Shown here: positions 54,033 to 62,190 of the stretch, in pieces
How positions within the stretch are numbered: position 1 is the first letter of the stretch
How the letters are laid out: each line of letters begins with the position of its first letter
Assembly: GCA_016745315.1 (NCBI GenBank)
Contig: CP066886.1
Location: forward strand, 1,705,501 to 1,769,500
Reading direction: 5' to 3'
Source of the DNA: Arthrospira sp. PCC 9108
GTDB lineage: Bacteria > Cyanobacteriota > Cyanobacteriia > Cyanobacteriales > Microcoleaceae
Length of the DNA: 64,000 bases
Translations under genes and position numbers: made by a program
Notes under the pieces: generated by a model
What the model was told of the DNA's origin: nothing
Databases searched by the model: none
Seen by the model: only the letters and a program-made list of their open reading frames with translations

Positions 54033-56072
54033 TTGCCAATGCCTGAATTTCATCAATTCCTAAATTTGCCATCTATTTCTCGCCGACAAGCTATCAAGAT
54101 TTTAGGAGTCAGTATAGCTGGTGGAATCCTAGGCTATTCCCGATTCAAAAAACCACAACCCACTATCACAGAAAAAGACTCAATTGCTCTTCCCTATAGC
54201 TTAAACAACCCCAAAAAAGTTGTTGTAGTCGGTGCCGGATTAGCAGGTTTAGCCTGTGCCTACGAACTCAGCCAACGGGGGTTTGCAGTGACCTTATTGG
54301 AACGATCGCCCCAACTCGGTGGCAAAATTGCCAGTTGGCCGATTCAGGTAGGAAACCAGACGTTTATGATGGAACATGGGTTCCACGGTTTTTTCCCCCA
54401 GTATTATAACCTGAACAGCATCATTGAGGAACTCCACATCAGAGATAATTTTTTATCTCTTAAATTCTACTCGGTAGTTCTGAGAAATAACACTTATGAT
54501 CCGGAAGTGTTTCGCCCCAATCATTCAGCCTTTCCCTGGAATATAGTAGATTTAGCGATCGCATCACCCAACCGACTCCGGTGGGGAATTAACCTCACTA
54601 AACGCCAACACTGGGAAGTTTTCCGAGAAATTGGTGGTTTTGCTATTCCCGACAGCTTTGAAAGACTAGATCAGATTTCCGTCAGCGACTGGGTAAAGGG
54701 AGAATTTCCCCAGGGTCTTTATGACTTGTACTTTCTCCCCTTCGCTAAGTCTAGCCTAAATGCGCCGGATTCTCTGAGTGCGGGAGAACTTATGCAGTTT
54801 TTCCATTTCTACTTTTTCGGGAACCCAGAAGGACTAGCCTTTGACGGGACTCGCGAAGATATGGGTAGCAGTCTCGTCCAACCCATAGCCGATGCAATTA
54901 TTGCTAAAGGGGGTAAAATTATCACCGGAGTCGCAGTCTCTGAGGTGAAATGGCGGGACGGACAAATTGACTCCCTCACCTACACCACCGGAGACCGTCA
55001 CGGGTTAGCACCTTTTTGGGTAGATCGCCATGTCAGTTTAGGAAACACTGGGGAATATTTTGGCGCGGCGGATGAAGTTTATGCTGTTAACCCCGACAAA
55101 ACGGAAGCCATTTCCCTCACCTGTACTCACCAAGGTTGTACAGTTAATCAGGAGTCTGATGGACGTTTTTACTGTCCCTGTCATGGCGCTATTTATGATC
55201 AACAGGGTCGGGTGATTTCTGGTCCCCCTAAACAGGATTTACCCCGCTTTAAGGTTCTCCAATATGACACTACTCGCCTACAGTTAATTGCTGAAAATAA
55301 CAAACCCCCCAAGGGTAGGGGGGATAATAGGGAGCTAAAACAGGAGGTAAGCTCGCTCTACTCTAAAATGGCGGATTCTGAACTTTCCGTTACATCTGTT
55401 ACACAATCTACGATTAGTTTAGCAGCGGACTATTACATATTTGCTACTGATGTTCCGGGGGTTAAATCTTTATTTTCGCTGTCTGCAGGGGATGTTAACC
55501 CACAGGTTCAACAACAGATCGAAAAATTAGCGATCGCTGACCCCTTTGCGGTGTGTCGATTCTGGTTTGACCGCGATTTTCCCTGGGAACATAGCGATTT
55601 TACCTCGGTATCGGGTTATCAATTAACCGATAGCATTACCCTATATCATCGCCTTCAAGACACTTATAAACAGTGGCATCAACAGACCGGAGGAAGTGTG
55701 GTAGAACTCCACGCCTACTGCTATAAAGAAGCGGATTTCCCCACTCAATCAGCCTTGCTGACTACCTTTGAACAAGAACTATATGAAATAGTCCCGGAAC
55801 TGCAAAATGCCACGCTATTACATCGAGAATTAGTCAATCAAAAGAACTTTTCCGGCTATCCACCGGGTAGTTATAGCGATCGCCCTTGCACAAATTCCGG
55901 TGTTCCTAATCTCCAATTTGCGGGAGATTGGGTAAAAATGCCTTTTCCCTGTGGTTTAATGGAAAGGGCGGTTAGTAGTGGCTTATTGGCAGCCAATCAT
56001 ATTATACACGAAGAAGGATTGCAAAGGCGGCCATTATTATCAGTCCATCCCAAGGGGATTTTCAGCATTTAA
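54033..56072 (+). CDS. FAD-dependent carotenoid desaturase-like oxidoreductase with inserted Rieske domain, Tat signal
   Basis: 679 aa. Residues 16-34 look like a twin-arginine signal (SRRQAIKILGVSIAGGILGY), so folded export into the lumen or periplasm is predicted. The amine-oxidase/phytoene-desaturase-type FAD domain starts with VVVVGAGLAGLACAYEL (about 63-79) and ERSPQLGGKIASW. A Rieske [2Fe-2S] site lies in mid-protein: Cys364-Thr-His366 (CTHQGC) and Cys381-Pro-Cys383-His384 (CPCHGA). The FAD fold resumes after it and closes with NLQFAGDWVKMPFPCGLMERAVSSG. This resembles CrtU/CruE-type beta-carotene desaturases, but substrate is not proven. Monocistronic; a 250-bp upstream gap holds its promoter. 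Confidence 0.82.
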   Translation: MPMPEFHQFLNLPSISRRQAIKILGVSIAGGILGYSRFKKPQPTITEKDSIALPYSLNNPKKVVVVGAGLAGLACAYELSQRGFAVTLLERSPQLGGKIASWPIQVGNQTFMMEHGFHGFFPQYYNLNSIIEELHIRDNFLSLKFYSVVLRNNTYDPEVFRPNHSAFPWNIVDLAIASPNRLRWGINLTKRQHWEVFREIGGFAIPDSFERLDQISVSDWVKGEFPQGLYDLYFLPFAKSSLNAPDSLSAGELMQFFHFYFFGNPEGLAFDGTREDMGSSLVQPIADAIIAKGGKIITGVAVSEVKWRDGQIDSLTYTTGDRHGLAPFWVDRHVSLGNTGEYFGAADEVYAVNPDKTEAISLTCTHQGCTVNQESDGRFYCPCHGAIYDQQGRVISGPPKQDLPRFKVLQYDTTRLQLIAENNKPPKGRGDNRELKQEVSSLYSKMADSELSVTSVTQSTISLAADYYIFATDVPGVKSLFSLSAGDVNPQVQQQIEKLAIADPFAVCRFWFDRDFPWEHSDFTSVSGYQLTDSITLYHRLQDTYKQWHQQTGGSVVELHAYCYKEADFPTQSALLTTFEQELYEIVPELQNATLLHRELVNQKNFSGYPPGSYSDRPCTNSGVPNLQFAGDWVKMPFPCGLMERAVSSGLLAANHIIHEEGLQRRPLLSVHPKGIFSI

Positions 56073-56201
56073 CATCACACATAAAAACCTTGACAATTGG
56101 AGTAATTTGTGATAATAAACAACCCAGAAATTGAGGTTATTTGTTAAGTGCATCGATGGAAAACCTCATGAAACCTAGTATTGGTATCACCACCCATAAT
56201 T

Positions 56202-56705
56202 ATGACAAATAAACCAGAACCCAACCCCAACTCAGAAACTGACTATCAATTAGACAGAGATATTCTTTCGGGTCGTCAATTCACCTTGGCTGATGTTATC
56301 GGTAGGGAAGGAGGCAGTTTTTTAAAGGGGGAATCACCCATCCCCATTTTAACCCAGGCTATCAATGAAATCAATGGATTTATTAGCAAAAATCTTTCGG
56401 ACTCCCCTGGTGCATTAAAAATGGTTTTGCAGACTTGGGTAAAAAATGATTCAGGAGTTACAAAAAAGGTAAATCAACCCCTAATAGCGTTGCGCGATAT
56501 CCTAGAATCCATTACCTCTAATTTAGAATTACTGTATGAATTTGTGCGACAAGTTGATTTTAAATGGGGACAAATGTATGATGAATTACCTCACTTTCAG
56601 CAACCCGGACAAGAACCCCATCCTGATGATGAATATACCCATGAATCGGTCAAAAAACAATTAACTGACTTATTAGAAAAGGTGAATAATCACCTATCAA
56701 TATAA
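56202..56705 (+). CDS. Hypothetical helical protein
   Basis: 167 aa from ATG 56202; a TTG at 56181 is a weaker start. Polar N-terminus, then FTLADVIGREGGSFLKGESPIPILTQAINEINGFI and further amphipathic helices (LIALRDILESITSNLELLYEFV; VKKQLTDLLEKVNNHL). A His/Asp-rich bit near the end (EPHPDDEYTHE) is notable. No TM, no known family. It follows the FAD/Rieske gene by 129 bp on the same strand, so it could be cotranscribed. Confidence 0.65.
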   Translation: MTNKPEPNPNSETDYQLDRDILSGRQFTLADVIGREGGSFLKGESPIPILTQAINEINGFISKNLSDSPGALKMVLQTWVKNDSGVTKKVNQPLIALRDILESITSNLELLYEFVRQVDFKWGQMYDELPHFQQPGQEPHPDDEYTHESVKKQLTDLLEKVNNHLSI

Positions 56706-56835
56706 ACCGGGGTTAATTCGGGCAAGAATATGGTCTATATGCCGACATATACAGCAGCTTTTAATATAGGGATAGGGGGCTGTTTAAGTAACCTTTAATA
56801 GAAAGGCTTGATGACAGGTAGGAAGTCACAAAAAA

Positions 56836-56897
56836 CGGGTTTCTGGCGTTTAGGGCTAAGTCTTAATTTCCCTAGCCCAAATGTTCATAGAAACCCG
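56836..56897. repeat. Nested inverted repeat between convergent genes
   Basis: Outer arms CGGGTTTCT (56836-56844) / AGAAACCCG (56889-56897), inner arms GGGCTA (56853-56858) / TAGCCC (56873-56878). It lies in the gap between convergent genes and could act as a bidirectional terminator. The outer arm resembles the AAACCCGATTTCTCC motif repeated near 61950 and 62063. Confidence 0.6.
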
Positions 56898-56960
56898 ATA
56901 TTAAGGTGGCGATTTAACTTTCGTCGATCGCCTATGACTTGCTATGGTGTCCGCCAGAAT

Positions 56961-57428
56961 TTAGTAGATAAAAATACCTCCAGTTGATTGAATATTAACA
57001 GTGCGTAACCCAGCTTGGTCGCCACTAGGTCTGACTGTGAGGGTGATGTTGTTATTAACAACTTCGAGGTTATATTGCAGACTCAAAGAAGTAACTAAGG
57101 GGTTAATCACGATATAAGAGTCTAGGGGAAGGTTGTTATAACTAATACTTTGTCCATTAGCTAAATTGGCGGTTCCCGTGGTGGTCAAACCATACTCCAG
57201 GGTAACACTAGATTGATTAACGAGGGTTAGGTTAACCGACTGTTGTGGATTAATTCGGGCGACAGGTTGCCAAGGTCCGGGGTTATAGGTAGAAGCTGCT
57301 GGGGGATTTTGGGCTAGAATAACTCCTGTAATTGTTTCGGAAGCATTAAGGGTTTTTGGCTGTACTACCAATGATAAACACAAGGTAGTTGCTACACCCA
57401 GTCCGGCTGCATTAAGATGACGGTTCAT
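56961..57428 (-). CDS. Small exported protein of unknown function
   Basis: 155 aa from ATG 57428, which has AGGAG nine bases upstream; the longer frame to 57566 overlaps the next gene and is not used. A signal peptide covers about 1-38 (AAGLGVATTLCLSLVVQ). The mature part is beta-strand-rich and Asn/Thr/Ser-rich (VNLTLVNQSSVTLEYGLTTTG; LQYNLEVVNNNITLTVRPSGD), with no Cys. It resembles small exported beta-sandwich proteins, family not recognised. It lies 97 bp downstream of the DUF3352 gene. Confidence 0.7.
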   Translation of the reverse strand: MNRHLNAAGLGVATTLCLSLVVQPKTLNASETITGVILAQNPPAASTYNPGPWQPVARINPQQSVNLTLVNQSSVTLEYGLTTTGTANLANGQSISYNNLPLDSYIVINPLVTSLSLQYNLEVVNNNITLTVRPSGDQAGLRTVNIQSTGGIFIY

Positions 57429-57525
57429 TTTATGATTCTCCTGAATACAGGCTAACATCAAGTGCGAGGAGTTATCTGTATTATTGCCCAATCTGGATGT
57501 TTTGGATAGCCAATTAACTAGGAGT

Positions 57526-59202
57526 TTATTGGAGGTGGGCGAAAACAGTGGCTTTTTGTACGCCATTTTCCCGACCCCTGGCGCTGATAGTAAGCGATCG
57601 CAAATGATTAAAGAAAGGTTGGGCGGATAATTCCACCAATCTTAGTAAAGGCATTTGTTGGCGTAAAATTGGCCGACTGACATCCCAATCAATATAAAAA
57701 TAGCCATCATTTTTCCCAGAGAGTAATTTGATGCTATTGCTAAATTCTGGATTAGTCAGAATGTTTCCAGTTTCCACCCTATGGATAGCTGCATCCATTG
57801 CCTCAACAGAAGTGGTAAAAATTTCGTAATCCCCAACCGTCGCGTGAACCCCCATGGCTTCCGCTTCAATCACCTGTTTTTTGGGGCTGGTCTTATTTTT
57901 AGACTTAATGGGAACAGTTTTAAGTTGTGTCCAAGCCCATAGGGTATAGTCCCCTAATACAAAACTCCCGACACTGTAACCCCTCTCAGTTGCGATCGCA
58001 TCTAAAGCCTCAATAGCAGTTGCGGCTAAAGGGGTGCGTTTGGCGACAAATACCCAATCATTGCGATCGCCTATGGGGTGGGGGACTAGGGCGAGGGCGT
58101 ATTCTTCTGTTACCCAATTAAAAATATCTTCGGGTAAATCAACACCCCAACTTTCTTGTATGGAAACCCGCGCGCGTGTTAAAACTCCCCCCAAGGTCTC
58201 ATTACTCCCGATAGTCCCGGAGGTTTGCGCCCACAAATCGTTTAAATCTCGTCCGGTCACTACTAGGGGACTATTGGCGCTGATATAGTTTAAAGCCTTG
58301 GGGGGTTCTGACAATAACGGCGGCTCAAATTCTTCGCTGGTGGTAGCAATTATGGCTGTATCTGCTAATAATCCTTGGGGGTTTAGGGTCAGTCCGAGGG
58401 CTAAACTTGGTTGAATGGGTAGGGCGTTAATTTCATCGGGGGTTAATTCCCAATTCCCTAAATTTAGAAATACTAATCCAATTTGGCTGGAGTCTAAAGC
58501 GGCGATCGCTTTTTGATAAGTCTGGGAGTTGGCTAGGTTTAGGGTTGATACCTGGAAATTATTAATGGCTTCCCGCAATACTTTGGGATAGTTAGCAAAT
58601 AAAATAAAGCGATCGCTTAATACTGCTGTCGCTAATGTGGGCGCTAATTCTACCGACTCCCTTTGGCGGTAGGTAATACTTACGCCTCGATAGGTTTCCG
58701 AGGTTACCATTACTCCCGACACCGCTTGTCGTTGCCAAAATAATTCCAGAAATTCCTGACTCTGTTGGGGATTTTGGCTGGTGAGGGCGAGAAGATATCC
58801 CGGTTGTTTATCATTGCTACTGTCGCGATCAATATCTGCGGCTATCAGAGACAGGGTTATTTCCCCCCCTAACCACGGTTTAATATCCCGTTTGTAGTTG
58901 AGTCCTGTATTCCCTAGTAATATCTTTTTAAATCGGTTAAATTCCTGATGCGATCGCTGTCTTTGTTTCGGTTCAGCTAATACCTGGCGGAAGGCTTCCA
59001 GGCGGTCTGGGTTCACCAACAACGATGCCGTAAACGGCGCATTTTTGGGCACAAATACTGTCGCTGTAGGAATGGTTTTGGCATTCGCCTTCAATAACGA
59101 TAGGGGAGTTTCACCTAATAGCGTCAGGAAGAAACTCACCCCCACCAGTAGCAGGGTCGCAGTGGCGATACCTAACAGAATGAAAAAGGACTTCAGCTTC
59201 AT
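57526..59202 (-). CDS. DUF3352 family membrane-anchored protein
   Basis: 558 aa. An N-terminal signal anchor (about 6-30, FFILLGIATATLLLVGVSFFLTLL) is followed by a large extracytoplasmic region. Family-type blocks are TVFVPKNAPFTASLLVNPDRLEAF, PWLGGEITLSLI, VTSETYRGVSITYR, DRFILFANYPKVLREAI and NDGYFYIDWDVSRP. DUF3352 is common in cyanobacteria and its function is unknown; the repeated alpha/beta pattern suggests a two-domain surface or periplasmic protein. It starts at ATG 59202. The same-strand small exported protein follows, and an operon is possible. Confidence 0.82.
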   Translation of the reverse strand: MKLKSFFILLGIATATLLLVGVSFFLTLLGETPLSLLKANAKTIPTATVFVPKNAPFTASLLVNPDRLEAFRQVLAEPKQRQRSHQEFNRFKKILLGNTGLNYKRDIKPWLGGEITLSLIAADIDRDSSNDKQPGYLLALTSQNPQQSQEFLELFWQRQAVSGVMVTSETYRGVSITYRQRESVELAPTLATAVLSDRFILFANYPKVLREAINNFQVSTLNLANSQTYQKAIAALDSSQIGLVFLNLGNWELTPDEINALPIQPSLALGLTLNPQGLLADTAIIATTSEEFEPPLLSEPPKALNYISANSPLVVTGRDLNDLWAQTSGTIGSNETLGGVLTRARVSIQESWGVDLPEDIFNWVTEEYALALVPHPIGDRNDWVFVAKRTPLAATAIEALDAIATERGYSVGSFVLGDYTLWAWTQLKTVPIKSKNKTSPKKQVIEAEAMGVHATVGDYEIFTTSVEAMDAAIHRVETGNILTNPEFSNSIKLLSGKNDGYFYIDWDVSRPILRQQMPLLRLVELSAQPFFNHLRSLTISARGRENGVQKATVFAHLQ

Positions 59203-59283
59203 ATTAATCTGAGTTTACGGGGGACGGTTGATTGATCAACATAGTCTCACCAATATCTTCTCACAGATGGGAGTTTGGCGAAC

Positions 59284-59538
59284 CTAATCACCAGATTTTT
59301 TCCTGGGAGGTTCGCTGAACATAAACCACCACAATTCTAACCCAATTAAGCCTATCCCTGCTAGGGTGATACCTAGTTTTAAGCCTAGGGGTTGTTCGAT
59401 TTTACTAAATTTACCATATTCGCCACCACCATGATGATGATGGTGCGGTGATGCGATCGCTTCCACCGGAATAGATGCGATCGCACCTAATAACATTAAC
59501 ATCATGAAACAATTATTGATTCCTCTAACTTTCATCAT
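59284..59538 (-). CDS. Small His-rich membrane protein beside the copper ATPase
   Basis: 84 aa. The N-terminal hydrophobic stretch (FMMLMLLGAIASIPVEAIA) acts as a signal or anchor. It is followed by SPHHHHHGGGEYG, a five-His cluster that can bind Cu or Ni, and then a TM helix (about 55-73, LGITLAGIGLIGLELWWFMF) and a basic tail. It lies 71 bp downstream of the P-type ATPase on the same strand, so a role as an extracytoplasmic copper-binding accessory is inferred. No family name known to me. Confidence 0.7.
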   Translation of the reverse strand: MMKVRGINNCFMMLMLLGAIASIPVEAIASPHHHHHGGGEYGKFSKIEQPLGLKLGITLAGIGLIGLELWWFMFSEPPRKKSGD

Positions 59539-59609
59539 CTTGTGCGCCTCTGGGTTTGTTTACTAGCTAAGTGAAGCATGATTAATTAGTAGGTGATTGG
59601 GGATTTTTT

Positions 59610-61877
59610 CTATAACCGAGTTCGCTGCAATCTTAACGCATTTGTCACCACAGAAAGCGAACTCATAGCCATCGCCGCCCCTGCTATAATAGGATTAAGT
59701 AACCAATTGGTTAGCGGGAATAAAACCCCAGCCGCGAGGGGGATACTGGCTGTATTGTAGAAAAAGGCAAAAAACAGATTTTGGCGGATATTCTTCATGG
59801 TAGCACGGCTGAGTTTAATCGCCGTCACAATCCCCTGTAAATCTCCCGAAATTAACGTAATATCTCCGGCGGCGATCGCCACATCAGTTCCCGTCCCGAT
59901 CGCCATTCCTACATCAGCTTGTGCTAAGGCTGGCGCGTCATTAATTCCATCTCCTACCATCGCTACAATCGCCCGTTTGTTAGACTTTGTAACCCTCTCC
60001 TGTTGCAGAGATTTAATAATCTCTGATTTCCGGTCAGGACGGACTTGGGCAAATACCCTATCTATCGCTACCTGTTGAGCGATCGCTTCCGCCGTTTTCT
60101 GATTATCTCCCGTTACCATTACCACCTGTAATTCCATCGATTTTAAAGCCTTTACCGCTGCCACTGAAGCCGGTTTAAGACTATCTGCAATCCCCAATAA
60201 TCCCTCGATTTCCCCATCAATAGCAATCCAAGCCGTCGTCTGTGCTTGCGTTTCCCAACTGCCTTGTTTATCTTTAAAAATACTCGTATCAATTCCCAAC
60301 TCTTCCATCCATACAGAAGTACCAATTTGGATTAAGCGATCGGACACATTCGCCTGTACCCCCATTCCCGCCATTGCTTCAAATTCCACTACTTCCGGTA
60401 AAGGTAATTCCACCTCCTGAGATTTAGCATATTCCACAATCGCCTCAGCTAAAGGATGTTCTGATTTGGCTTCCACCGCCGCCACCAGCCGCAGCAGTTT
60501 TAACTCATGATTATTAGTCGTTCCTCCCACCGTGATATAATTAATTACTCTCGGCTTACCCTCCGTCAAAGTTCCCGTTTTATCTAAAACTATAGTCTGG
60601 ATTTTGTGGGCTAATTCTAGGCTGTCTCCCCCCTTAATTAAAATACCATGTTCTGCCCCCAAACCCGTCCCAACCATTACCGAGGTCGGAGTCGCTAATC
60701 CCAACGCACAAGGACAAGCGATAATTAATACACCTACCATAGTCACTATAGCTAGGGTAATATTTTCCGTCCAATTAAACCAGATCACAAAAGTAGCGAT
60801 CGCTATAGCTATCACCACCGGGACAAACCAGCTAGTTACCTGATCTGCTAATGTTTGAATCGGTGCTTTTGAACCTTGCGCCTGTCGTACTAACAGCACA
60901 ATTTGCGCCAAAACAGTTTCTTCTCCCACCCGTGCAGCCGTAAACTTAAAGCTACCAGTTTTATTAATTGTCGCCCCAATCACTTCATCACCAATCCGCT
61001 TTTCTACTGGCACACTTTCCCCCGTAACCATCGATTCATCTACCGTCGATCGCCCTTCGATTATCTCTCCATCAACCGGGATTTTTTCCCCCGGACGAAC
61101 TATCACAATATCTCCCACCTGCACCAATTCAATCGCGATATCTTCCTCCTTACCATCACGAATCACGCGGGCAGTTTTTGCTTGTAATCCTATTAATTTT
61201 TTGATGGCTTCTGACATTTTCCCTTTGGCGCGATGTTCTAACCATCTCCCCACTAAAACCAACGCAATAATCATCGCCGCCGACTCATAATAAACATCGG
61301 GACTCAATCCCTGACCCAACAAAACATTAGGAAATAACGTCACAAACACCGAGTACACATAAGCCACACCTGTACCAATCGAAGTTAGAGTATTCATGTC
61401 GGCGTTACGCTGCTTAAATCCTTTAATTGCACCCGTAAAACAACCTTGACCACACCAAAACATCACCGGAGTAGTTAACACAAATTGCAGCCAGGGATGA
61501 TGCAGCCAACCCGGTATAAAATGGATGTCTAAACCTGTCATCATTGGTAAGCCACCAATCATCAAGAATAAACTCACAAATCCCGAAAATGCCACCTTCT
61601 TAATTAGTGCTTTTTCCTCGGCATCACTCTCCGACTCTCCAGGCTTTTCTAACTTTCCTAAACCCCCTAAAGGTTTGGTTGTATATCCAGCGTCAGAAAT
61701 CGCTTCTTGAATTGCCTCTAAACTGACCGCTTCTGGGTTATAATCTATGGCAGCTTGTTCAGCACCAAAGTTGACTTGACATTGATTAACTCCATCAAGT
61801 CTATTCACTACTATTTCAATGCGGGATGCACAGGATGCACAACTCATCCCCCCCACTTGTAAATGAGTGGTTTTCAT
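59610..61877 (-). CDS. Copper-translocating P1B-type ATPase (PacS/CtaA/CopA type)
   Basis: 755 aa. An N-terminal HMA domain with GMSCASCAS binds Cu(I), and its NFGAEQAAIDYNPEA segment resembles cyanobacterial PacS. Eight TMs are expected. The ion-channel motif is IACPCALGLATP (CPC), the phosphorylation site DKTGTLTEG, the A-domain loop VTGESVP, the P-domain GDGINDAPALAQAD, and the nucleotide motif SEHPLAEAIV has the class HP. All catalytic residues are present. It pumps copper out of the cytosol, in cyanobacteria either to the thylakoid for plastocyanin and oxidase (PacS) or at the plasma membrane (CtaA). The two cannot be told apart here. Starts at ATG 61877. Confidence 0.93.
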   Translation of the reverse strand: MKTTHLQVGGMSCASCASRIEIVVNRLDGVNQCQVNFGAEQAAIDYNPEAVSLEAIQEAISDAGYTTKPLGGLGKLEKPGESESDAEEKALIKKVAFSGFVSLFLMIGGLPMMTGLDIHFIPGWLHHPWLQFVLTTPVMFWCGQGCFTGAIKGFKQRNADMNTLTSIGTGVAYVYSVFVTLFPNVLLGQGLSPDVYYESAAMIIALVLVGRWLEHRAKGKMSEAIKKLIGLQAKTARVIRDGKEEDIAIELVQVGDIVIVRPGEKIPVDGEIIEGRSTVDESMVTGESVPVEKRIGDEVIGATINKTGSFKFTAARVGEETVLAQIVLLVRQAQGSKAPIQTLADQVTSWFVPVVIAIAIATFVIWFNWTENITLAIVTMVGVLIIACPCALGLATPTSVMVGTGLGAEHGILIKGGDSLELAHKIQTIVLDKTGTLTEGKPRVINYITVGGTTNNHELKLLRLVAAVEAKSEHPLAEAIVEYAKSQEVELPLPEVVEFEAMAGMGVQANVSDRLIQIGTSVWMEELGIDTSIFKDKQGSWETQAQTTAWIAIDGEIEGLLGIADSLKPASVAAVKALKSMELQVVMVTGDNQKTAEAIAQQVAIDRVFAQVRPDRKSEIIKSLQQERVTKSNKRAIVAMVGDGINDAPALAQADVGMAIGTGTDVAIAAGDITLISGDLQGIVTAIKLSRATMKNIRQNLFFAFFYNTASIPLAAGVLFPLTNWLLNPIIAGAAMAMSSLSVVTNALRLQRTRL

Positions 61878-61945
61878 GGCGAAAATTTACCTTTGACAAT
61901 TTTATACATTGAGTTTAAAGTCTCCTGTGAACTGGAGAGTCAACA

Positions 61946-62161
61946 AAAAAACCCGATTTCTCCCAGACCCCTTGACAAACTCAGAGCGATCGCTTATCAT
62001 GGTCTCGTGGGGGTAACATGGCTATACGCTTGATTTTTTATTCAACACTACCCCCTCAAAAAACCCGATTTCTCCCAGACCCCTTGACAAACTCAGAGCG
62101 ATCGCTTATCATGGTCTCGTGGGGGTAACATGGCTATACGCTTGATTTTTTATTCAACACT
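61946..62161. repeat. 104-bp direct repeat pair between dnaX and the copper ATPase
   Basis: Two copies (about 61946-62049 and 62058-62161), period 112 bp, seem identical by eye. Each begins AAAAAACCCGATTTCTCCC, contains a HIP1 site and a GGTCTCGTGGGGGTAACATG segment and ends TTCAACACT. A third partial AAACCCGATTTCTCC start follows at 62167. The 313-bp gap contains no gene. Confidence 0.9.
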
Positions 62162-62190
62162 GCCAAGAAACCCGATTTCTCCAGTAAGAC

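Noticed and set aside
57429..57566. N-terminal extension of the small exported protein
   Set aside because: It overlaps the upstream DUF3352 gene; ATG 57428 has a ribosome-binding site and gives a proper signal peptide.
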